Origin: Brachybacterium kimchii | GTDB lineage: Bacteria > Actinomycetota > Actinomycetes > Actinomycetales > Dermabacteraceae | NCBI RefSeq assembly: GCF_023373525.1 | Contig: NZ_CP097218.1 | Location: 3,906,001-3,970,000, forward strand | DNA length: 64,000 nucleotides | Reading direction: 5' to 3' | Shown here: piece after piece, positions 8,553-15,689 of the stretch | How positions within the stretch are numbered: the first letter of the stretch is position 1 | Layout of the letters: each line of letters begins with the position of its first letter | The notes under the pieces: generated by a model | The model's input: only the letters and a program-made list of their open reading frames with translations | The model's database searches: none | Told to the model about the DNA's origin: nothing | Translations under genes and position numbers: made by a program

Positions 8553-9058
8553 TCCGCATCGACCAGATGGCCGAACTCCTCACCATCGCCGCCGGCGCCG
8601 ACACCCGGTTCCCCGGGCTCTCGTCCATGCAGGACCCGCGCCTGGCGGCGTGGGTGCAGATCCTGGGGGAGACCCGCTACGAGGACGCCGAGGCGGCTGT
8701 TCTGCGCATCGTCCGCCGTCCCCAGCTCCAGGTCCTCCAGCCCGGCCACGTCATCGCGGAGGTGAAGGTCCTCCGCGAGGAGCGCGTGAAGGCCGCCGGG
8801 GACCACGCCCTCACCCCGCCGGATGGTCTGCCGCCCGGCCGGTGGCCGGAGTGGCTCCGGTCCGCGAAGCACGCGATCGGGGACGGGTGCACGCCGGAGC
8901 AGGCGATGGATCTGGCGGACCACCAGATCTCCGCGGCGTATCCCAACGCCAAGCTGGAGCGGCGCGAGCTGCCCGCCAGCCGTCGCCCCCTCGTCATCGA
9001 GGAGCACCAGCCGCGCGGCATGTCCTCCGGTCGCGAGCAGATCGGGAGGACGGCATGA
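8549..9058 (+). CDS. Putative replicative-helicase loader/inhibitor-like protein
   Basis: 169 aa, ATG overlapping the upstream stop. The N-terminal 80 residues (MAELLTIAAGADTRFPG, AWVQILGETRYEDAEAAVL, VIAEVKVLREERVK) follow the helical pattern of the G39P-like family found after phage initiators. The C-terminal half has no motif I recognise. Position directly after the initiator gene supports a role in loading or controlling the host DnaB helicase. Moderate certainty. Confidence 0.5.
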   Translation: MIRIDQMAELLTIAAGADTRFPGLSSMQDPRLAAWVQILGETRYEDAEAAVLRIVRRPQLQVLQPGHVIAEVKVLREERVKAAGDHALTPPDGLPPGRWPEWLRSAKHAIGDGCTPEQAMDLADHQISAAYPNAKLERRELPASRRPLVIEEHQPRGMSSGREQIGRTA

Positions 9059-9621
9059 GCGCCCCCAGGTGCGGGTACTGCGGTGCCCCGACGATGAACG
9101 GCACCCTGTGCCTCAAGGGCAAGAACGGTGACCCCCGATGCTGGCCCCGACTCCTGGACCTCCTCGGCCGGTGCGACGGCCTGGAGGCGGACCTGGAGTC
9201 CGCGATCGGGAAGCGCGGCCGCTACGGCGAGCAGGTCCGCGGGACCACCGCCCCGGGGCTGCCGATCAACCCCGCGGCCGTGGAGGTCCGCGGCGAGCTC
9301 TACACGGCGCTGGCCGACGCCCTCCGCGGCCTCGGCACCCCCAGGCTGCCCGTGACGATCGACGGGACCGCCCGCGCACTCCTGGACACCCAGGACGCCC
9401 TCCGCCGCTCGTACCGGGCGCCGGTCCTCCTCGGAGACCTGGAGGCGCTCGTGCACCGCGCGGTCGCGATCACGGACATTCCGAAGGGCACGCCGGGCGT
9501 ACGGGCGATGATCTGCCCCGCCTGCCACCGCCGGCAGTTCCTCCGCTCTGTGGGCGGGACACTGGAGTGCACCCGGTGCGGTGAGCGTTCGACGGTCGAG
9601 GCGGTGCGTCATGCCTCGTGA
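9055..9621 (+). CDS. Zinc-ribbon protein of unknown function
   Basis: 188 aa. Four-Cys ribbons at both ends: CGYCGAPTMNGTLC near the N-terminus and CPACHRRQFLRSVGGTLECTRCG near the C-terminus, separated by a helical region. Overlaps its neighbours at both ends (ATGA start; 11-base overlap with the next gene). Probably a nucleic-acid or protein adaptor of the replication block. Not recognised beyond that. Confidence 0.65.
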   Translation: MSAPRCGYCGAPTMNGTLCLKGKNGDPRCWPRLLDLLGRCDGLEADLESAIGKRGRYGEQVRGTTAPGLPINPAAVEVRGELYTALADALRGLGTPRLPVTIDGTARALLDTQDALRRSYRAPVLLGDLEALVHRAVAITDIPKGTPGVRAMICPACHRRQFLRSVGGTLECTRCGERSTVEAVRHAS

Positions 9622-9799
9622 CCTCGTGGACACCGCGACGGCGGGGGAGGCGGTGGGCCGGTCGGCGTGGACGATCGGCCAGTGGGTCCGTGACGGGCGG
9701 CTGTGCGCGTACGGGACGGCCCGTCGGCGGCGGGTGTCGCTGGGGGAGGTGCTGGAGCTGGCGAGGGTGCTGGGGGTCTCCTCGCCGTACGGGCTCTAG
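9611..9799 (+). CDS. Small excisionase/MerR-like HTH protein
   Basis: 62 aa from ATG 9611. LVDTATAGEAVGRSAWTIGQWVRDGRL followed by YGTARRRRVSLGEVLELARVLG matches the short winged-helix HTH_17 pattern. Last gene of the first early unit, followed by the next promoter region. A second Xis-like candidate besides 3697-3888; either could be the excisionase or a regulator of the next unit. Confidence 0.68.
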   Translation: MPRDLVDTATAGEAVGRSAWTIGQWVRDGRLCAYGTARRRRVSLGEVLELARVLGVSSPYGL

Positions 9800-9816
9800 C
9801 GTCCACGCATGCAGAC

Positions 9817-9845
9817 TTGCGCGAGCGCATGGACTGCCCTAGAGT
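9817..9845 (+). promoter_or_regulatory. Middle promoter with embedded operator
   Basis: -35 TTGCGC (9817-9822), 17-bp spacer, -10 TAGAGT (9840-9845). The -35 is inside CTTGCG-CGAG-CGCATG (9816-9831). Drives the run of small genes from 9897. Nearly superimposable on the early promoter at 3344. Confidence 0.7.
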
Positions 9846-9860
9846 ATGCGTAGACGCATG
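9845..9860. promoter_or_regulatory. Operator palindrome at middle promoter
   Basis: TATGCGTAGACGCATG, directly downstream of the -10 box, same family as 3372-3387. Placement over the transcription start mirrors the early promoter. Confidence 0.68.
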
Positions 9861-9896
9861 AAGAAGATGCGCCCGCACACACAACGAGGAGCCCTC

Positions 9897-10043
9897 ATGC
9901 ACCACCACGCCCGATGCGCCCGCTACTGCTGCCGCGCCCGCCGCGTCGCCTACGGCCTGTGCTCCACGCACTGGTTCGAGCTCTGCGACCGCGCCCACGT
10001 GACCACCTACCAGGCCGCCGCGATGTTCGAGGAGGCGGCATGA
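9897..10043 (+). CDS. Small Cys/His-rich protein
   Basis: 48 aa from ATG 9897, chosen because GAGGAG lies 6-11 bases upstream; the frame is open further left only as an untranslated leader. Contains CARYCCRARR and GLCSTHWFELC, a probable zinc-binding knuckle. First gene after the middle promoter. Function unknown. Confidence 0.6.
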   Translation: MHHHARCARYCCRARRVAYGLCSTHWFELCDRAHVTTYQAAAMFEEAA

Positions 10044-10477
10044 GCACCATCCCGCCCCTGCTCGCACCCAAGGCCGGCCAGATATGCCAGATCGACGGCC
10101 ACCCCGGCACCTGGCAGATCAGCGCCCAGTCCCCGAAGCTCCGCCTCTGGTGGGCCATGCCCTGGAGCGACGACGCGCGCACGGACCCCGACCTGTGGCA
10201 GGGCCACATCAAGGCCCATGTCATCGACATCAAGAACCCCACGTTCCTGCCAGGAGGGGCCATGGCCATACTCCGCATCACCGGACCCCAGGGCGAGCGC
10301 ACCCGCCGCTTCACGGACCTGGAGGAGGCCGCGAAGTTCGGGGTCGCCTACTACCTCACCGACAACGGCTACGCCTCCCGGGCGAAGGCCAAGACGGCCG
10401 CGGACAAGATCCGCACGAAGGGCGCGGCCACCGTCGAGGGCGACGCCGGGACGTTCGCGTTCGAGGTGCTCTCGTGA
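10040..10477 (+). CDS. Phage protein of unknown function
   Basis: 145 aa, start overlapping the previous stop as ATGA. Trp-rich N-terminal half (GTWQISAQSPKLRLWWAMPW) and a helical middle FTDLEEAAKFGVAYYLTDNGY; C-terminus alternates Lys-rich helix and strand. No motif recognised. Part of the tightly packed middle-gene run. Confidence 0.55.
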   Translation: MSTIPPLLAPKAGQICQIDGHPGTWQISAQSPKLRLWWAMPWSDDARTDPDLWQGHIKAHVIDIKNPTFLPGGAMAILRITGPQGERTRRFTDLEEAAKFGVAYYLTDNGYASRAKAKTAADKIRTKGAATVEGDAGTFAFEVLS

Positions 10478-10767
10478 TGGCGCGCAAGCTCCGCGGGCGC
10501 GATACGGGCGTCGATCCAGTGGACTCAATCGAGGACCTGCGTCTCCTCGCAGCTAACGCCGGCCGCTACGGAGTCATCACCGTCCCCGCGGCCGCGATCC
10601 TCGACCTCATCCCCGAGGGTGCCGTCAGTCTCGACGAGCTCGGGGAGGCAATCTCCGACGCCGAGGAGGCCGCCGGCCGGGCGAGCTCCGCCGCGTACGA
10701 CGCGGAGGCGGCGGCCGACGACCTGGAGTCGCTCATCGACAAGCTCAGGAAGGGGGCGAGGTCATGA
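10477..10767 (+). CDS. Small acidic helical protein, unknown
   Basis: 96 aa from ATG 10477 (GTG at 10474 is also possible, in frame). N-terminal basic stretch, then long acidic Ala-rich helices (DELGEAISDAEEAAGRASSA) likely forming a coiled coil. One-base overlap with the previous stop. Function unknown. Confidence 0.55.
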   Translation: MARKLRGRDTGVDPVDSIEDLRLLAANAGRYGVITVPAAAILDLIPEGAVSLDELGEAISDAEEAAGRASSAAYDAEAAADDLESLIDKLRKGARS

Positions 10768-10946
10768 CCCCGATCCCTGACCTCATCACCTACCAAGACC
10801 CGGAAGTCCTCACCCCACCGGAGCCGCCGGCGGACGCGTGCCCGTACTGCGACCGCATCGAGGGCCACGAGCCCGACTGCTCCGAGGCCGCTGATTGGAC
10901 CCCCTCCCGGTTCACCCCGGGCCGCTGGAACGAGGAGCACCCGTGA
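10764..10946 (+). CDS. Small protein with one Cys pair, unknown
   Basis: 60 aa, ATGA overlap. Pro-rich N-terminus, then ACPYCDRIEGHEPDC with three Cys and a His that could bind zinc. Not recognised. Confidence 0.5.
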   Translation: MTPIPDLITYQDPEVLTPPEPPADACPYCDRIEGHEPDCSEAADWTPSRFTPGRWNEEHP

Positions 10947-11056
10947 GCGTCCTGACCGCCCTGGTCTACGCGTTCGGGATCTTCCCGATCGTCGGGGGCC
11001 TGATCGTGATGGTCCTCGTGGCCGCCGATCACATCATCACCAGGAGGAAGAAATGA
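10943..11056 (+). CDS. Small predicted membrane protein (37 aa)
   Basis: GTG start overlapping the previous stop (GTGA) and stop overlapping the next start (ATGA). Encodes a single membrane helix FPIVGGLIVMVLVAA ending in a basic ITRRKK tail. The tight overlaps support reality. A role in membrane exclusion or regulation is possible, but nothing in the sequence shows it. Confidence 0.5.
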   Translation: MSVLTALVYAFGIFPIVGGLIVMVLVAADHIITRRKK

Positions 11057-12153
11057 CCCACACCGCAGACGACTTCCGCACTGCCCGCTTCGCGACTCAC
11101 CCGGACGGGAGGATCGCCGCGCGCGCCGGGGGCGATTCCGTCCAGTGGAGGACGAGCGGGTACCCGGTCTGGGAGTCCGACGAGAGCATGGCTGCCGCTG
11201 GCTGGTCCCCGCTCTCCGAGTCCCTGCCGTCCACGGTCACCGACAAGATGGTGCAGGCCGCAATGGACGCAGCCGGGCAGTCCATGCCAGCCCCCTGGTG
11301 GGGCGGCACCGAGTGGCGGAGCTACACAGGGGAGATCCTCACCGCCGCCCTGTCTGCCGCCCCGGCCCCAACGGGCGACGAGGCCGAAGCGCTCGGACTT
11401 GCGCGCGCTGGCGAGGCTCACGCGGAGCGTCTGCGCGCTGAATGGCAGGAAGCCGCCGAGCGTGAGCGCACCCGCGCGGCGGAGGCCGAAGCCGCGCTCG
11501 AAGATCTGCGCGAGCAGTACGGCACCGCCGTCCGTGAGAAGGACGAGTGGGAGGCCAACGAGCAGGAGCAGGCCCGTCGCGCGGATGACGCCGAGGCGTC
11601 CGCGGCCCTATGGAAGGAGACCGCGCGACACCTCACCCGGAAGATCCACGACGAGGACGGACTCGTCATGCGGGCGATCCGCGGCGGGCAGCACTGCAAC
11701 GACGTTGCGGCGGGCTGGAAGGCCCGCGCGGTTAAGACCGAGCTTGAGCGCGCGCGGCTACAGGCCGAACTGAACGCAGTGCTCTGGGGGTCGAAGGACC
11801 GCACCGCAGCCATGACCGCCCGCGACCATCTGGACGCCGCGTGGGAGGCCGCGCACGTGCCCGCTGATGGGACCATCCCCGAGGGTGCGGAGTACCTGGA
11901 GCGCGTCGCGGATGGGCCGTACATGCGGCGCACGGCGGCGGGTCCGCTGAGCTGCGAGGTGCGAATCCCCGGGGGCGCCATCGAGCGTCGTCTCCTGGAC
12001 CCGCCGACCCCGAAGCGACCCGAGGGAGCCGAGGCCATCCAGGTCGTCCTGGATGAGTGGTTCGCGACCGATCAGGAAGACCGGGGCAAGTTCGCCGAAT
12101 TCCTGGCCGAGCGTGGCGTCCGCGCACCCGAGGACGGTGAGGGCGAGCGATGA
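11053..12153 (+). CDS. Coiled-coil phage protein, unknown
   Basis: 366 aa, preceded by AGGAGGAAG. Three regions: an N-terminal part with repeated aromatic segments (AAGWSPLSESLP, WWGGTEWRSYTGEIL), a long central coiled coil (about residues 115-245, rich in Glu/Arg/Ala), and a C-terminal part ending in a short acidic helix (DEWFATDQEDRGKF). Largest protein of the middle block. No enzymatic motif visible. Confidence 0.55.
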   Translation: MTHTADDFRTARFATHPDGRIAARAGGDSVQWRTSGYPVWESDESMAAAGWSPLSESLPSTVTDKMVQAAMDAAGQSMPAPWWGGTEWRSYTGEILTAALSAAPAPTGDEAEALGLARAGEAHAERLRAEWQEAAERERTRAAEAEAALEDLREQYGTAVREKDEWEANEQEQARRADDAEASAALWKETARHLTRKIHDEDGLVMRAIRGGQHCNDVAAGWKARAVKTELERARLQAELNAVLWGSKDRTAAMTARDHLDAAWEAAHVPADGTIPEGAEYLERVADGPYMRRTAAGPLSCEVRIPGGAIERRLLDPPTPKRPEGAEAIQVVLDEWFATDQEDRGKFAEFLAERGVRAPEDGEGER

Positions 12154-12353
12154 CCCGGACGCACACCACCCGACCCGTCTGGACGTGGATCTGTGACCGT
12201 TGCGGGGCCACCAGCGGCGACCTCGCATACCAGCAGTCCCTGCTCCCGTCTCCTGCCGCGATGCGTGAGCGGGGATGGTTCATCGCGGACAAGTGGGGCG
12301 ACCTGTGCTCACGGTGCAGGGAAACCCCTCCGATCGAGGACGGTGCATCGTGA
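12150..12353 (+). CDS. Small zinc-ribbon protein
   Basis: 67 aa. Two Cys pairs, WICDRCGATSGDL and DLCSRCRE, framing RERGWFIADKWGD: a typical treble-clef/zinc ribbon. ATGA overlap with the coiled-coil gene. Function unknown. Confidence 0.6.
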   Translation: MTRTHTTRPVWTWICDRCGATSGDLAYQQSLLPSPAAMRERGWFIADKWGDLCSRCRETPPIEDGAS

Positions 12354-12523
12354 AGCGCGCCGAGAGGGTGGAGGTCAGGAAGTGCCGGAACTACTTCGGT
12401 TGGCAGACGATCCGGCACCACGGACCTCGAACCAACCGCACGTTCTCCTGGCACCCCACCCACGCCGAGGCCCTGGCGCACGCCCTGGCCGCTGTGGGAC
12501 TCGCACCCGAGGAGGAGCGATGA
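12350..12523 (+). CDS. Small basic protein, unknown
   Basis: 57 aa from a GTG overlapping the previous stop. Basic N-terminus (RAERVEVRKCRNYF), then HATHAEALAHALA-like helical end (THAEALAHALAAVG). Presence rests on the overlap pattern of the operon; function unknown. Confidence 0.5.
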   Translation: MKRAERVEVRKCRNYFGWQTIRHHGPRTNRTFSWHPTHAEALAHALAAVGLAPEEER

Positions 12524-12708
12524 GCGAGCAGTGTGCTCACTGCGGCGTGACGCCGTACCACTACATGACCCACGTCTGCGCGGACTGCACGTGCCACGTC
12601 ACCGAGGTCCGCATCCCAGGTGAGCCGCACATCCCGGCGTACCTCGACATGGAACCGAACCCCGAGTGCCCAGTGCACCGGAACACCGAGAAGGAGAACG
12701 AACGATGA
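12520..12708 (+). CDS. Small Cys/His-rich protein, unknown
   Basis: 62 aa. CAHCG, VCADCTCH and CPVH give at least six Cys and several His, suggesting one or two zinc sites. Start preceded by GAGGAG and overlapping the upstream stop. Third zinc-knuckle type protein in this run. Confidence 0.55.
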   Translation: MSEQCAHCGVTPYHYMTHVCADCTCHVTEVRIPGEPHIPAYLDMEPNPECPVHRNTEKENER

Positions 12709-13172
12709 ACCCGACCCACGATTGGCAGATCGACACGCACTCTATGGAACTCGTGATCCGACGCGACGAGGAGGACAGCATCGGCGTCCATCTCGGCCAC
12801 GACAACATGGACGACGCCCACGCCACGACCATCCTCACCTCGCGACTCCTTGAAATGATCGAGACCGTTCAGCCCGGCGCAGTGCGCGCGTGGGCCGCGT
12901 CCCTCCCGCCGACCGACGCCGAGCGCATCGTTCGCGACCTCCACCGCGAGGTCATCGTCTACGAGCTGGACAGCGCGAACGGCACGTGGGTGTACGGCGA
13001 CGACGATGAGCGCATAGTGCTCCGCCGGTTCTGCGCCGAGTGCTCATCGGAGGACGTGATCCACGCCGTGGAGGACCAGGACTGGATGGAGGACTGGGGG
13101 TACGCCCACGAGGTGGACTACCCCTGCGACACGATCCGTGCCCTGACCGCCGCGAGGGAGGCCCAGCGATGA
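12705..13172 (+). CDS. Phage protein of unknown function
   Basis: 155 aa, AAGGAG ribosome site. Acidic, with RLLEMIETVQPGAVRAWAASL and LPPTDAERIVRDLH helices, then a beta-rich C-terminus with a single CAEC pair and a very acidic WMEDWGYAHEVDYPC end. Not recognised. Confidence 0.5.
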   Translation: MNPTHDWQIDTHSMELVIRRDEEDSIGVHLGHDNMDDAHATTILTSRLLEMIETVQPGAVRAWAASLPPTDAERIVRDLHREVIVYELDSANGTWVYGDDDERIVLRRFCAECSSEDVIHAVEDQDWMEDWGYAHEVDYPCDTIRALTAAREAQR

Positions 13173-13465
13173 CCGACGAGACGAGGAGAAGCGAGATGAC
13201 TGACAGCCCGTTCAAGACCTACGAGGTGACGACGGTCAGGACCGTCACCGTCGCCACGATCACCAAGGAGAACATCGGCCAGATCGCCGCGCTCATCAAG
13301 GGCAAGGTCGACTACTCCGATGAGGGCCCGACGCTCATCGAGCCGGGCCGGGGCGGCATGATCTGGCGACTCGGCATGACCGTGGGCCTGCTGGGCAAGA
13401 GTCTCACGAACCAGAGCGGCGTCCTCACCGGACGCGACGTGACCAACGTGAGGGAGACCGAGTGA
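13169..13465 (+). CDS. Phage protein of unknown function
   Basis: 98 aa from ATG 13169 (ATGA overlap). An in-frame ATG at 13196 has its own GAGGAG and could be the real start. Beta-rich; EVTTVRTVTVATITKENIGQI suggests a small sheet followed by a helix. Not recognised. Confidence 0.5.
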   Translation: MTDETRRSEMTDSPFKTYEVTTVRTVTVATITKENIGQIAALIKGKVDYSDEGPTLIEPGRGGMIWRLGMTVGLLGKSLTNQSGVLTGRDVTNVRETE

Positions 13466-13743
13466 TGACCACAGAACCGACCGACCTGCGCGGGAGGATC
13501 GCGGCCCGAATCCAGCCGTTCCTGGCGATGAACTACCCGTGCAGGTGCGCGCCGGATGACCCGACGTGCGACCGCGAGTGGTCCGAGGCAGAGGAGTTGG
13601 CCGATGCTGTCCTGCCCATCGTGCGGGAGGCGCAGGCCGAGGCGTGGGGGAAGGGCCACAGCGCAGGCTGGCACGACCACGCACTCGACGCCCCATACGC
13701 GCCCCTCACCTTCACCCCGAACCCCTACAAGCCGACCACCTGA
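13465..13743 (+). CDS. Phage protein of unknown function
   Basis: 92 aa from ATG 13465; GTG 13462 directly before it is in frame too. Cys-containing NYPCRCAPDDPTCDREW, then an acidic helix and KGHSAGWHDHALDAP. Similar short proteins with a His-Ala-Gly-Trp stretch occur in actinophages without known function. Last gene of the overlap-linked run. Confidence 0.5.
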   Translation: MTTEPTDLRGRIAARIQPFLAMNYPCRCAPDDPTCDREWSEAEELADAVLPIVREAQAEAWGKGHSAGWHDHALDAPYAPLTFTPNPYKPTT

Positions 13744-13823
13744 CGACGGGACGCAATGCGGCGGGACACCGCAACGCGATCGTGACCCCGCCAGCCCTCG
13801 TGCGTCCCACCCACCTGGCACCC

Positions 13824-13846
13824 TGGAAAGTCGCTGTGACTTCCCA
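13824..13846. other. Inverted repeat before lipoprotein gene
   Basis: TGGAAAGTC-GCTGT-GACTTCCCA, 9-bp arms with one mismatch, 26 bases before the lipoprotein start. Could be a weak terminator, an mRNA hairpin or an operator; no T-run follows. Confidence 0.4.
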
Positions 13847-13871
13847 GCATCACCCCCTCAAGGAGCACCCC

Positions 13872-14261
13872 ATGCACACCATCCGCCGAATCGCCGCCAC
13901 CGCCGCCGTCCTCACCGCCACCGCAGCCCTCGCAGCCTGTGGGGGAGAGGAGCCCTACGACCACCTCGGCGTGTCCGAGGACTACCAGCAGAAGATCACC
14001 GACGCCGGCGCCGAGTGCGACTGGGAGACCAACTCCGATGGCGACTACACCGGGTCCGTGTGCAACGTGGACGGGGACGCCCAGCTCGTCATGGTCGTGG
14101 CAGGCGACTCGGACGTCCTCAAGGAGCAGGGCGACGAGCTCAAGGACGCCATGGAGCACGGGATCGCCGCGGAGGGGGATGACTTCGTGGCGGTGACGAC
14201 GGACCTGGACATGTCCGCGACGGTGGACAAGGCGCTGGGGTCGGACTCCAAGAAGTTCTGA
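13872..14261 (+). CDS. Phage-encoded small lipoprotein
   Basis: 129 aa, AAGGAG ribosome site 7 bases before ATG 13872. Sec signal with basic start, hydrophobic core and lipobox LAAC (Cys23), so lipid-anchored outside the cell membrane. Mature part is acidic with two Cys (AECDWETNSDGDYTGSVC). Lipoproteins expressed from prophages often block superinfection, as with TP-J34 Ltp; here that is inference. It lies after the middle block and before the third operator promoter. Confidence 0.75.
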   Translation: MHTIRRIAATAAVLTATAALAACGGEEPYDHLGVSEDYQQKITDAGAECDWETNSDGDYTGSVCNVDGDAQLVMVVAGDSDVLKEQGDELKDAMEHGIAAEGDDFVAVTTDLDMSATVDKALGSDSKKF

Positions 14262-14288
14262 CCACGCCGTGCGGGTGCGCATGACGAC

Positions 14289-14317
14289 TTGCGTAGACGC
14301 ACGATCACCTGTAGATT
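14289..14317 (+). promoter_or_regulatory. Third operator-type promoter upstream of packaging genes
   Basis: -35 TTGCGT (14289-14294), 17-bp spacer, -10 TAGATT (14312-14317), with CTTGCG-TAGA-CGCACG (14288-14303) over the -35. Same design as 3344 and 9817. Transcription would start near 14324 and meet a strong hairpin at 14381-14424. Confidence 0.68.
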
Positions 14318-14380
14318 CTGATCGACTGGTCACTACTGGGTCGAGCACCTCGGCGGGCGCTCCCCGGCACGACACCAGCA

Positions 14381-14424
14381 GGCCGCCCGGCCCGCCTATC
14401 TCTCGGGGCACGGGCCGGGCGGCC
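14381..14424 (+). terminator. Strong hairpin before terminase genes
   Basis: Perfect 14-bp stem, GGCCGCCCGGCCCG and its complement, around a 16-base loop. No T-run follows, as is common in high-GC actinobacteria. With the promoter at 14289 it would bound a transcript of about 100 bases; late genes would then need readthrough. Confidence 0.6.
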
Positions 14425-14458
14425 GCACCAACCCCATGAGCGGCCAGGCGCCGCACAC

Positions 14459-14489
14459 GAGCCCATCACCCCACCCGGGTGGTGGGCTC
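14459..14489. terminator. Second hairpin before terminase small subunit
   Basis: GAGCCCATCACC pairs with GGTGGTGGGCTC (one G-U pair). 28 bases before the terminase gene start. Either a second terminator or a leader element; a cos/pac-linked structure is also possible at this location. Confidence 0.5.
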
Positions 14490-14517
14490 CAGTCATTCCT
14501 AGACGGAGAACGCACCC

Positions 14518-14904
14518 ATGGCCACACGACGATCCATCGAACGCGAGGACCGCGACCTCCGCGTCTACCAGCTCGCAGCCTCCGGCCTCGCCTACGCGAA
14601 GGTCGCGGAGCAGATGCACCTGTCCAAGTCCACGGTGGCGAGGATCGTCAACAAGCAGGCCCTGGAACACAAGGACGAGAACCTCAAGCTGGCGCGAGAC
14701 ATGATCCTCCAGCGCGGCCAGATGATCGTCCGCGCCCACATGGAGACGATCCGTGACCCCCGCTCGGCGGACGTGATCCTCAAGGCCAACGACCAGCAGG
14801 CCAAGCTCCTCGGCCTGTACACGCCCCAGCAGGGCGCCGGGGTCGCTGAGGCCGCGTCGCTCCTGTCCACCCTCATCCAGCGCGAGGAGGCCCCGGATGC
14901 GTGA
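14518..14904 (+). CDS. Putative terminase small subunit
   Basis: 128 aa. N-terminal HTH (LRVYQLAASGLAYAKVAEQM, LSKSTVARIVNKQALEH) followed by a helical oligomerisation-type region (QRGQMIVRAHMETIRDPRSA and KANDQQAKLLGLY). DNA-binding HTH plus helical bundle, placement at the head of the packaging genes and size all fit TerS, which recognises the packaging site and stimulates the large subunit. Start ATG 14518 after ACGGAGAA. Confidence 0.7.
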   Translation: MATRRSIEREDRDLRVYQLAASGLAYAKVAEQMHLSKSTVARIVNKQALEHKDENLKLARDMILQRGQMIVRAHMETIRDPRSADVILKANDQQAKLLGLYTPQQGAGVAEAASLLSTLIQREEAPDA

Positions 14905-15217
14905 GCACGTCGAGACTCCCGTGATCATCGAGTACCGGGTGCGGATCCCCCGCGTGGGCCGTGGCCTGTTCGGCCGGCGTGACGTCCTCGCGGAGGGCAC
15001 CATGCACGTCCCGTTCCCCCTGCCCGTGGAGACGACCATCGCGTCGGTCAACGACCAAGGCGAGGCGATCATGGACCGCACGCCCGTGCCGCGGGCCGTG
15101 GACGCCGAGCTCAGGCAGCGCCTCGCCGCGATGGCCGACGGCTTCACCGCCCCCCTCACTTCCCGGGAGGAGGCAGCAGGTGCACGACCTCACCATCCAC
15201 CACGTACCAGTCGCTGA
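14897..15217 (+). CDS. Phage protein of unknown function
   Basis: 106 aa, 8-base overlap with the TerS-like gene. Beta-rich first half (VIIEYRVRIPRVGRGLFGRRDV), Arg-rich end. Its last 38 bases overlap the next gene. Function unknown. Confidence 0.5.
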   Translation: MREHVETPVIIEYRVRIPRVGRGLFGRRDVLAEGTMHVPFPLPVETTIASVNDQGEAIMDRTPVPRAVDAELRQRLAAMADGFTAPLTSREEAAGARPHHPPRTSR

Positions 15218-15674
15218 CCTCGCGCTCCTCCCGGGCAACCCCCGCCAGGGCGACGTCGGCGCCGTCGTGGAGTCCATGCGGACCAACGGCGTGTACCAGC
15301 CGATCATCGTCAACCAGGGCACGCTCACGGGCCGGCCGCTGGAGGTCATCGCCGGGAACCACCGGGCGCAGGCCGCCCAGCAGCTCGGCATGGCCACGGT
15401 CCCCGCGATCCTCCTGGACCTGGACGATGACGCCGCCACCCGTATCGCCCTCGCGGACAACCGCACCAGCGACCTCGCGGACTACGACACGGCCGCGCTC
15501 GTGGTCATGCTCCAGTCTCTCGACGGGTACGCGGGCACCGGCTACGACGGCGACGACCTGGACGACCTCCTCCGCGACCTCGCCGGCCCACCGGAGAAGC
15601 CGACCCCCACACCGTCCGGCCCGACGGAGCGCCTCTGCCCGTCGTGCGGCTACGACCTGAACCAGGGGGACTGA
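15180..15674 (+). CDS. ParB/Srx-like nuclease-domain protein
   Basis: 164 aa from GTG 15180, chosen for the GGGAGGAGG 7-14 bases upstream. ParB-type fold: LLPGNPRQGDVGAVVESMRTN, GVYQPIIVN and LEVIAGNHRAQAAQQLG (residues about 15-70), then ALADNRTSDLADYD, and a C-terminal zinc ribbon SCGYDL. Such ParB-like proteins next to phage terminases are common and may nick DNA or bind the packaging site, or act with DNA methylation; no methylase gene is present here. Domain is clear, role is not. Confidence 0.78.
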   Translation: MHDLTIHHVPVADLALLPGNPRQGDVGAVVESMRTNGVYQPIIVNQGTLTGRPLEVIAGNHRAQAAQQLGMATVPAILLDLDDDAATRIALADNRTSDLADYDTAALVVMLQSLDGYAGTGYDGDDLDDLLRDLAGPPEKPTPTPSGPTERLCPSCGYDLNQGD

Positions 15675-15689
15675 CCGGAGGGGGACGCG

